NCBI GenBank assembly: GCA_002501805.1
Contig: DAOI01000010.1
Location: forward strand, 1 to 16,083
Source: Euryarchaeota archaeon UBA463
GTDB taxonomy: Archaea > Thermoplasmatota > Poseidoniia > Poseidoniales > Thalassarchaeaceae
Direction of reading: 5' to 3'
DNA length: 16,083 bases
Part shown: positions 1-6,245 of the stretch, in pieces
Layout: each line of letters opens with the position of its first letter
Position numbering within the stretch: position 1 is the first letter of the stretch
Notes under the pieces: generated by a model
What the model was told of the DNA's origin: nothing
Seen by the model: only the letters and a program-made list of their open reading frames with translations
Databases searched by the model: none
Position numbers and translations under genes: made by a program

Positions 1-156
1 CATGGCTGATGCTGGGCTATCCTCGGACCGAGGGGGTATTTTTGAACCTACCGGCAAGAGCAAGGCTAGCAGTGGCCCGGCCCCATCCCATATGAACGGA
101 AGCAAGATTAAATTATGAGGCTCACAAATAAGGTTTACTGATGAAAAATCAATGTT
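1..156. other. Window edge, unresolved; possible tail of an upstream gene
   Basis: No gene can be assigned here. On the plus strand two frames run in from the left edge: one ends at a TGA at 93-95 (about 30 residues, Arg/Leu/Ala-rich) and one ends at a TGA at 116-118 (about 38 residues, hydrophilic). Either could be the C-terminus of a gene starting outside the window. One minus-strand frame is also open to the edge, so a minus-strand gene is possible. From about 119 to 177 the DNA is AT-rich, with a weak TATA-like stretch near 125-131, a reasonable place for the promoter of the gene at 178. Confidence 0.3.
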
Positions 157-177
157 TTGAGAACTGAGCGGGTCGTA

Positions 178-1515
178 ATGAAGATGAAGAGAATAAGATT
201 TGAAATGGAAAATTTCGGTCCTTGGGAAATTGATGTGGCTCCGACTGTTTATCCCCCTCGTGAAGACACTGAATTACTCTGCAGAGCGATTTCAAGACTA
301 GGAGGGGATGCATCGAATGCAATAGAGATAGGATGTGGCTCGGGCGTGATCTCGATGGCACTTTCATCTCTCGGCTGGAGTGTTTTATCATATGATGTCA
401 ATCCATATGCTGTAGCCTGTTCCAGAGCTAACATCGAAAGATATGGATTTGAGAGAAATGTGACAGTTATAGAAGGAGGTGTTGGCGAGGATGGATGGAG
501 CGTCCCGGATGGAACTAAGTTGATTGTATGGAATCTACCATATCTCAATCCCCCGGGCCCTAATGAGCCTGTATTGGAGCCTATCGAAGAGGCATCACTG
601 ACCGATCTGGGAGATGGTGGCTGGTCTGAAGAGTTATTGAGAAGTCTGAAAGTTAGGGATAATGATGATTTGACTGTCGTTCTTCTATTTAGAACAGACC
701 CGATTAGCCCCAGTAGTCCTTCGGACTGGTTGATGTCTGGGTGGTCTTGTAGATCAATAGAAATGAAGAGGATTGGTGATGAGAGATTGGAGGTTTTTGC
801 TATGTGGAGAACTGGTTCAGGGTCAAAGGAAAAGAGAGAGGAAATATGTGATTCTGCGATGGATAGAGTGATCCATTTGCCAGATAAGGGGTGGCAGAGA
901 CTGATTGTAGGAGATCAGCTTTCTGGCAGAGGGAGAAGAGGATCAAAATGGGAATCTGTTCCTGGAGATTTACTAGCATCTTGGAAAATCAACAGAGAGC
1001 CATCCGAGATATCCACCCCTGGAATCCTACAGATTGGAATAGGGGCCGCTGTTTCAGAGTCACTGAGTTGTGAACTGAAGTGGCCGAATGACTTGATCTC
1101 GATCCGAGGGGAGAAAATAGGGGGAATAATGATTGAAGCGAATAGTTCTAACCCCGGCTTTAGGATAGGCATCGGGATTAATTCATCACCAAGAGTGGTT
1201 AATGGGATTTCTTGTCTGGGGTGGAGCGATACCATTGGCGACGTTTCCCTAGAAGAAGTATTCAGAATGGTGGACAGTAGGGTTTCTGGAATTCTTGAAA
1301 GACTCGAAATGATACCTGATATTGATCAAGGATCGCTAGAAATTTCTAGCTGGAAGTCATTGTCAGTCAGTCTTTCAAGAGGCGCAGTAGCTGAGATTGA
1401 GAATGAAAGGGCCAGGATTATTGGACTGGACAAGGATGGCTTTTTGTGCGTAGAGGTCGATGGCAGGGAAGTCTTGGTTTCGGATGCCCATACGATAAAA
1501 TGGAATTATCCCTAG
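178..1515 (+). CDS. HemK2/Mtq2-type methyltransferase fused to biotin-protein ligase
   Basis: A two-domain fusion of about 445 residues (numbering below is from a TTG at 157, seven codons before the chosen ATG at 178). Residues 30-215 are a SAM-dependent methyltransferase: YPPREDTELL at 32-41 is typical of the short archaeal/eukaryotic HemK2/Mtq2 type, EIGCGSGVIS at 57-66 is the SAM loop, and NLPY at 126-129 replaces the usual NPPY. This family methylates the GGQ glutamine of class I release factors. Residues 235-450 are a BirA-type ligase: GRGRRGSKW at 257-265 binds biotinyl-AMP, KWPND at 308-312, the catalytic Lys in GEKIGGIMIE at 318-327, GIGIN at 337-341, then a C-terminal SH3-like part. 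It lacks the BirA DNA-binding domain, so no repressor role is expected. Its expected substrate is the biotin carrier protein at 14246. It ends 6 bp from a convergent gene. Confidence 0.9.
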   Translation: MKMKRIRFEMENFGPWEIDVAPTVYPPREDTELLCRAISRLGGDASNAIEIGCGSGVISMALSSLGWSVLSYDVNPYAVACSRANIERYGFERNVTVIEGGVGEDGWSVPDGTKLIVWNLPYLNPPGPNEPVLEPIEEASLTDLGDGGWSEELLRSLKVRDNDDLTVVLLFRTDPISPSSPSDWLMSGWSCRSIEMKRIGDERLEVFAMWRTGSGSKEKREEICDSAMDRVIHLPDKGWQRLIVGDQLSGRGRRGSKWESVPGDLLASWKINREPSEISTPGILQIGIGAAVSESLSCELKWPNDLISIRGEKIGGIMIEANSSNPGFRIGIGINSSPRVVNGISCLGWSDTIGDVSLEEVFRMVDSRVSGILERLEMIPDIDQGSLEISSWKSLSVSLSRGAVAEIENERARIIGLDKDGFLCVEVDGREVLVSDAHTIKWNYP

Positions 1516-1521
1516 ATGTAC

Positions 1522-1818
1522 CTATTTATGGATGCCTAATCTCTGCCTTACAAGCCTAATCTTGCCCGATGTGGTCAGAGTCGATATGCCATCAATAGAG
1601 TTAATTTTTTTCTTGGCTTCCAAGCTATCTTCAAGAGGTACCCTCAGAACTGCTAGAGTGTGTATTTCGTCATCAATCAAATCAAATAATTTCCAGTTGA
1701 TATCGCCCATGATATTTCCTAAATTACCCTCTAAAATGGTTCTAGAAATGGGTTTCTGATTGATATGCAAGCCTATCCATCTATTTTTCCCCCTTTTGGC
1801 CTTACTTATCTTAGCCAT
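1522..1818 (-). CDS. rnp2: RNase P protein component 2 (Pop5-like)
   Basis: A small basic protein of 98 residues, resembling archaeal Pop5/Rnp2, a protein subunit of RNase P that supports 5'-end maturation of tRNA. Visible features are a basic N-terminus (AKRGKNRW), the KPISRTIL segment typical of the first strand and helix, and a C-terminus SGKIRLVRQRLG that matches the family's basic tail following a TSGT/TSGK turn. Length is within the range for archaeal Pop5. It is the last gene of a minus-strand cluster, 35 bp after the FtsZ-like gene. The ATG at 1818 has no strong ribosome binding site. The assignment rests on recognition of a short, poorly conserved family, so a search is needed for certainty. 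Confidence 0.72.
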   Translation of the reverse strand: MAKISKAKRGKNRWIGLHINQKPISRTILEGNLGNIMGDINWKLFDLIDDEIHTLAVLRVPLEDSLEAKKKINSIDGISTLTTSGKIRLVRQRLGIHK

Positions 1819-1853
1819 GAGCCTGAGAGGGGATTTCAGTTAATTAATGAAGC

Positions 1854-2801
1854 CTAGATCCCACTTACTACTGCGACGAGCCTGAGCTTACCGACCATTT
1901 CATCACTAACTCTGGCACCCATGATGACCTGGCAATCTGGGTCCATAGAAGAAACGAATGAGTCGGTTAATTCTGTCAGGTGTGCTAGAGTCATGTCTGG
2001 ACCCCCTTCAACCTGAATCATACAACCCTTGGCCCCCTCTACTGGAATGTCATTTAGAGGTGAGTTTCTAGCCATCTCAACTACTGATTTGGGATTCTCG
2101 GACGCACCCGTTCCAACTATCAAAGTGGCATTTCCTTCTTTGTTTATTATAGCTCTCATATCCATTAAATCTAGATTTATTCTTCCCACACTAGCTAGAG
2201 TCGTGACAAGTCCTTCAACCAGTTCCGCTATCCAACCTGAACCAGTCATCCAATTCGTCTTCCTCCTCCTAGACTGCCAAGCTAGCCTCTCCATACTGAC
2301 TCTGATGCACACGCTAGAGTTTGCGTCTAATGAAGGGATTGACTCCTCTGCAATAGAGCACCTTAGTGGCTGTTCGGCAAAAGGAAGGCCTGCGATAGAA
2401 AGAACCATGCAACCGTATTGATTTGCTATCCTTGCCAGTTCTCCCGAAGCACCAGAGCCCATTCCCCCTCCCAAAGCAGTCAGTAGGATGAGCACCTCGG
2501 CCTCGTCAAGTAGTGAAGAAATTGAGTCAATCCCATTTCTCAGCCTGTGTGTTGCCATTGAAGGAAGTGCGGCAGCGCCTCTGCCTTCCCCTCCAGCATC
2601 GAGATACAAGCAGTTAGCCTCGTTAGCTCCTTCGAAGGAGCTTTCATCAGCATCGATCAACAGTAACTCGGACAATTCTGAACATCTTGAATGAGCCTCA
2701 ATTGCCCATATACAACCCAAGCCCCCGACCCCAGCTATTAGGACCTCTCCGTCGTTCACGAACCTCGAGTATGGGGTAGGCGTATAGAATTGCTCAATCA
2801 T
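1854..2801 (-). CDS. Divergent FtsZ-family GTPase
   Basis: About 315 residues with the FtsZ/tubulin layout: a glycine-rich first nucleotide loop (AGVGGLG at 23-29), the tubulin signature as GGGMGSGAS at 111-119 (usual FtsZ form GGGTGTGAA), a T7 catalytic loop NLDLMD at 209-214 that keeps the NxDxxD acidic pattern, and an FtsZ-like C-terminal domain starting at GAKGCMIQVEGG (257-268) and continuing through DPDCQVIMGARV. GTP binding and polymer-stimulated hydrolysis are therefore plausible. The sequence is clearly divergent and has no C-terminal tail with a conserved partner peptide, so it may be a paralogue and not the main division FtsZ. The start was set at the ATG at 2801, which overlaps the stop of the upstream TPR gene by 8 nt. 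A longer reading from 2849 would run far into that gene. Confidence 0.85.
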   Translation of the reverse strand: MIEQFYTPTPYSRFVNDGEVLIAGVGGLGCIWAIEAHSRCSELSELLLIDADESSFEGANEANCLYLDAGGEGRGAAALPSMATHRLRNGIDSISSLLDEAEVLILLTALGGGMGSGASGELARIANQYGCMVLSIAGLPFAEQPLRCSIAEESIPSLDANSSVCIRVSMERLAWQSRRRKTNWMTGSGWIAELVEGLVTTLASVGRINLDLMDMRAIINKEGNATLIVGTGASENPKSVVEMARNSPLNDIPVEGAKGCMIQVEGGPDMTLAHLTELTDSFVSSMDPDCQVIMGARVSDEMVGKLRLVAVVSGI

Positions 2802-3099
2802 AACTGGAATATCTTGTGTAACGTCTTCTCTCATCTCTCGCCCAAGCATTATCTGGCTCTATAGCAAGTACCTTGTCATAGAATTCTACGGCTTTCTCGA
2901 AGTCTGACAAATACCTGCCTTGGAGATGTGCCATAACGTTCAGCACCGGGACGCATTGTGGTTCTTGCTCAAGAAGTTCGATGAGTATTTTTTCAGCGGG
3001 GCCGATTCTCATCATCTCCATATGGTCCTCAGCCTCGTCAAGTTTCGATATTTGATCCTCGTTGAGACTGTATACATTCCTCCAAACGGGCCCTGACAT
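2794..3099 (-). CDS. Small TPR protein
   Basis: About 101 residues. Residues from roughly 20 to 90 form helix pairs of the tetratricopeptide type: AEKILIELLEQEPQCVPVLN and KAVEFYDKVLAIEPDNAWAR have the alternating small/large pattern and the P at the end of helix B. TPRs are protein-binding scaffolds, and no enzyme motif is present. The ATG at 3099 was chosen because it is preceded by GAGGAAG at good spacing; upstream ATGs at 3123 and 3144 lack this. It overlaps the FtsZ-like gene by 8 nt, which suggests translational coupling and possibly a shared job, for example as an adaptor of the FtsZ-like polymer (inference). Confidence 0.75.
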   Translation of the reverse strand: MSGPVWRNVYSLNEDQISKLDEAEDHMEMMRIGPAEKILIELLEQEPQCVPVLNVMAHLQGRYLSDFEKAVEFYDKVLAIEPDNAWARDERRRYTRYSSYD

Positions 3100-3243
3100 A
3101 TCACTTCCTCTGAGACTTGGCATATTAGTTTGGTGTGACGGCAAGCTGTCAGAAATGGCCTGTTTAGTATGAGAGACAGACAGTGGGGCAATGCAACGTT
3201 AATAGCCCCCTTTCTGGTGGCCACTACACCAAAGGTGTTGTGG

Positions 3244-4053
3244 ATGGCGTCGAGTGTGCTCACCGTAAGGAAGGTACTGGCCATCACTATTGTCGCTGTA
3301 CTTACGGCAGGCGGGTCACAGGCTAATCCCACAGGCATAGGGGGCGATGCGAATAATGAGGGAGATGTGGCGCTTGCAGGTTGCACATGTCATGCCGAGG
3401 AACCGGATAATTCTGTCACTCTAATTTTGACTGATGTTCCGCATAGGTACCAACCAGGAGATTCCTATGAAATGTCGATTCAAATTATTGGAGGCCCTGT
3501 AGCAGATACGTCTTCCCACGCTGGTGGATTCTCCATGAGGGTCAGCGAAGGCATCCTCTCCGCCTCGGCTGGATTTGAGTCCTTGATGTACAACTGGGAA
3601 GACGATCCTGCTACACTCACTCACAGTAATTCTGGATCAAAGGTTTCTGACAGAACTTGGCATATCACATGGACTGCTCCAGAGGAAGGTACGGGAGTTG
3701 TTACGATTTGGCTGGCTGGGAACTCAGTTAACGGAGATGGAATTCCCTCACAACTAGACAGGTGGAACAGGCTAAGTGCGTCCATAGATGAAGGCGATTT
3801 TGGAGGGACTAGGACTGTATTCGTCGGGAATGGTGACATTGAGCCACCGGCTCCTGTGGAAGAAGGAGTGGACCTGCACCATATGGGAGCTGGCATGAGG
3901 GCACATTGGCTAGGGCTACTCGGGTTCGCCGCTGTTGTTATCGTGATTATCTTTTGTGGATTGATGCTGAGGTACGGATTCTCGAGACATTATGAGGGCA
4001 GGAGTAATCTTCTGAGATTGAGGATTAAGCACCAGAGGAGGGGTGATCAGTAA
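3244..4053 (+). CDS. Exported, C-terminally anchored Reeler-like protein with a CxCH motif
   Basis: About 269 residues from the ATG at 3244. The protein starts with a signal peptide (hydrophobic KVLAITIVAVLTAGG, cleavage near SQA/NP). It then has a short segment with GCTCH (Cys47, Cys49, His50), a beta-rich domain to about 205, and a single helix near 228-248 followed by an Arg/Lys-rich cytoplasmic tail. The HAGGFSMRV and WLAGNSVNGDGI segments resemble the Reeler / 'choice-of-anchor V' domain, whose members usually carry CxxCH near the N-terminus. Here only one residue separates the cysteines. It is the first gene of the Rieske-cytochrome b operon and overlaps the next gene by 1 nt, so a role as an extracytoplasmic redox (heme c) subunit is likely but unproven. 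The 3244 start has AGGTG six bases upstream and places the signal peptide correctly; an ATG at 3169 would add 25 residues before it. Confidence 0.75.
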   Translation: MASSVLTVRKVLAITIVAVLTAGGSQANPTGIGGDANNEGDVALAGCTCHAEEPDNSVTLILTDVPHRYQPGDSYEMSIQIIGGPVADTSSHAGGFSMRVSEGILSASAGFESLMYNWEDDPATLTHSNSGSKVSDRTWHITWTAPEEGTGVVTIWLAGNSVNGDGIPSQLDRWNRLSASIDEGDFGGTRTVFVGNGDIEPPAPVEEGVDLHHMGAGMRAHWLGLLGFAAVVIVIIFCGLMLRYGFSRHYEGRSNLLRLRIKHQRRGDQ

Positions 4054-4502
4054 TGAAAGATGATGTAGTAATGAAGATGCTCAGGCAGGTAGCATCTGGA
4101 GAGGTGAGCGTAGAAGACGCTAGAGAGGCCCTTGATGGAATATCTCTCACAGAGGAGGCTTATGAAACTGCAATTGAACACGGGGTTTTCAATGAAGCCC
4201 CTGCAGGATCTATTGTCAGGGCCAGTGTCTCTCCTTCTGGAGATTCGTGGCTAATAATTTTAGTAGGCCTATGGGGAATAATTTGGTCACTTTACTGGGC
4301 TGGTTCACTTTCCTACGGGCTTTACAATAAATGGGATCAACAGATGTTGTCTTTCTTCCTAGGGATGTTATTGCTTACTGTAATAATACTGGGAATGATA
4401 TACATGAAGTACGTGATGCCTGACATAGTAATCGTGAAGAGCAGGAGAAACAAGTATATCACTACAAAAGATCCTGAATCATGGAAGAAATATGAGGTGT
4501 AA
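4053..4502 (+). CDS. Two-helix membrane protein of the cytochrome b operon
   Basis: 149 residues; not recognised as a named family. Residues 5-45 are an acidic, helical, soluble segment with a short-helix pattern (MLRQVASGEVSVEDAREAL) like those in SHOCT-type or phage-shock-type regulators. Two transmembrane helices follow at about 66-86 and 98-118, then a basic tail (KSRRNKYITTK) that should be cytoplasmic. The start codon overlaps the stop of the preceding gene in TAATG, and the Rieske gene starts 3 nt after its end, so it is translated with the complex. It may be a small accessory or assembly subunit (inference). Confidence 0.8.
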   Translation: MKDDVVMKMLRQVASGEVSVEDAREALDGISLTEEAYETAIEHGVFNEAPAGSIVRASVSPSGDSWLIILVGLWGIIWSLYWAGSLSYGLYNKWDQQMLSFFLGMLLLTVIILGMIYMKYVMPDIVIVKSRRNKYITTKDPESWKKYEV

Positions 4503-4504
4503 GT

Positions 4505-5359
4505 ATGGCAAGAAAATTCACTCTCAGAGATAGTTCTTCTAGCTCAGAGGATTCGTCAGGAGAGGGGCACCTAATAGACAGGCGCGAGTTCATGAGGCAC
4601 TCGTTCAACACCGCCGCCGGTGTGATTACCGTGGCTAGCATTGGGACTGTAGGGTTCGCATCCTTACTAATGGGGCAGGCAGAAGCAGATGGAGGCGACA
4701 CTGCTGTGAGATACTGGGTACCTACTGGGGCAGAGGATAGTGTTTGGTACGGAGATAGGCACTTAGAGCCCATGACATACCAATCGTTCGTCGATGCAGC
4801 TGCCAGTTCCGCTACGGGGATGTCCGCAGCTCAGGGAGTGTGGTCAGGAATGCCAGTAAATGCAGTGTATGTACCTCATGAAGAGAATAAGGGTAGTGCA
4901 CTCATTGAGGATAAGCCTCGATTTCAATTTATGGACGGTTATACGGCAGATGGCTCTTATGTCGGCTCCGGATACGAGCTAGAAGAGGATCCCCAATATC
5001 AGTCTCTTTCCATACATGACAATCTGATATTAATATTCTCAAGGTGTACGCACCTTTGTTGCATCCCCGGGTGGCAACTGGTTACGAACGAATTTACTGA
5101 AGACCAATGGGTTCCAAGTGGAACTGACTCTGGGGGAAGCAAACTGTTCTGTATCTGCCACTCGTCCAGGTTTGACCCAACTGTCATAGAGAAGAATAGG
5201 GCCAGAAATAGATCAAGTGGTACTGAATTTGATTTCATTGGGATTAAGAGGGCCGGAGGTCCGGCACCAATGGGGATGCCATTGATTCCATTCGTTCTTA
5301 ACGGAGATTTGATAGAGGCTCTGCCTGATTTCAAAGATTGGTACACATATTGCGATTGA
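4505..5359 (+). CDS. Rieske [2Fe-2S] protein with Tat signal
   Basis: 284 residues. The N-terminus has a serine-rich start, then DRREFMRHSF (25-34), a twin-arginine motif, and a hydrophobic helix at about 36-56, so it is probably exported folded by Tat and kept as a membrane anchor. The cluster-binding part has CTHLCC at 181-186 and CICHSS at 216-221. By family knowledge the ligands are Cys181, His183, Cys216 and His219, with Cys186-Cys218 as the stabilising disulfide. The usual Gly before the last Cys of box 1 is Cys185 here, which is unusual. The loop between the boxes is long (29 residues). It should move electrons from quinol at the cytochrome b Qo site to an extracytoplasmic acceptor. 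Cytochrome b follows 9 bp downstream. Confidence 0.93.
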   Translation: MARKFTLRDSSSSSEDSSGEGHLIDRREFMRHSFNTAAGVITVASIGTVGFASLLMGQAEADGGDTAVRYWVPTGAEDSVWYGDRHLEPMTYQSFVDAAASSATGMSAAQGVWSGMPVNAVYVPHEENKGSALIEDKPRFQFMDGYTADGSYVGSGYELEEDPQYQSLSIHDNLILIFSRCTHLCCIPGWQLVTNEFTEDQWVPSGTDSGGSKLFCICHSSRFDPTVIEKNRARNRSSGTEFDFIGIKRAGGPAPMGMPLIPFVLNGDLIEALPDFKDWYTYCD

Positions 5360-5368
5360 GGTGAGAAA

Positions 5369-6235
5369 ATGATTCAATTCTGGTTTCTGTGGGTCTTCAT
5401 AACCTTAGTTGTGGTGATAGTAGCTCTAACCCTGAGGAAAGAAAGAGAGGAAATGCCAAGGAAAGAAATACTGCGAGCGGTTGAGACCAGTGCCAGTAGC
5501 ATGGGCCTAGCGGAAAAGTCATTCCTGTGGGCCTTCTCGTGGCTAGATACAAGATTCAGAATTCAGGACTACTGGGGGATGAGTAGGGACGCGTACTATG
5601 GCATGCACAGGCAGATGCCCATGACTCATGCTGAGAAATACAAGCTCAGAATAATTTGGTATTGGTATCCCCTATACTGCCTAGGGGGGATTTCCTTCTT
5701 GGCATTCGTAATCCTTGTTTTGACAGGTACTGTTCTAGGCCTATATTACGTACCAGGAGGAGAGGGTGATCCGACTCCTGCGTACAGTAGCATGGAATTC
5801 ATAATGACACAACTTCCTTTCGGATATATCATCAGATCCATACATCACTGGACTACACATTTCATGGTCGCGGCCGTATTTCTGCACATGTGCAGGGTTT
5901 ACTTCACTGGTGCTTACAGGAATCCTAGGGAATTAAACTGGTTAATCGGAGTCGCACTGATGTTCTTCACAATTTTCTTTGGATATTCAGGATACCTCCT
6001 CCCCTGGGATAGTCTAGCATTCGGAGCTGCAACCATTGGAATCAACATGGCAAATAGTACCCCTCTAATTGGAGGTTGGGTTGCAACCGCTATGTTCGCT
6101 GGCACTACTATCTCGGGACAGACGGTTACCAGAATGTACTTCCTTCACGTATTCATACTTCCAGTAGTGGTTACTTCACTCATTCTTGCACATTTGTTCA
6201 TTGTATGGGCACAAGGGATAGCGGAGCCACATTGA
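5369..6235 (+). CDS. Cytochrome b6-like subunit (N-terminal half of cytochrome b)
   Basis: 288 residues with an extra N-terminal helix (2-22), a charged cytoplasmic stretch, then the four-helix b6 core. Heme ligands: His159 and His173 in helix B, His260 and His275 in helix D. The 15-residue step in helix D is the b6f-type spacing. NPRELNW (185-191), GYLLPWD (208-214) and GQTVTRMYFLH (250-260) match b6. YCLGG at 103-107 aligns with the plant/cyanobacterial b6 segment whose Cys anchors the extra heme c(n)/c(i); here it is Cys104. The Qo-site PEWY half is encoded by the next gene, a split like that of b6f. GAGGTGA precedes the ATG. Role: quinol oxidation and transmembrane electron transfer through two hemes b, probably plus one heme c. 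Confidence 0.93.
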   Translation: MIQFWFLWVFITLVVVIVALTLRKEREEMPRKEILRAVETSASSMGLAEKSFLWAFSWLDTRFRIQDYWGMSRDAYYGMHRQMPMTHAEKYKLRIIWYWYPLYCLGGISFLAFVILVLTGTVLGLYYVPGGEGDPTPAYSSMEFIMTQLPFGYIIRSIHHWTTHFMVAAVFLHMCRVYFTGAYRNPRELNWLIGVALMFFTIFFGYSGYLLPWDSLAFGAATIGINMANSTPLIGGWVATAMFAGTTISGQTVTRMYFLHVFILPVVVTSLILAHLFIVWAQGIAEPH

Positions 6236-6245
6236 GGTGTAACAA

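Noticed and set aside
2802..2849. Longer N-terminus for the FtsZ-like protein
   Set aside because: It would extend the overlap with the TPR gene to over 50 bp. The ATG at 2801 gives the short overlap common in this window and a normal FtsZ-type N-terminus.
3169..3243. Earlier ATG for the CxCH protein, adding 25 residues
   Set aside because: The extra residues precede a well-formed signal peptide, and the ATG at 3244 has AGGTG at correct spacing, while 3169 has no ribosome binding site.
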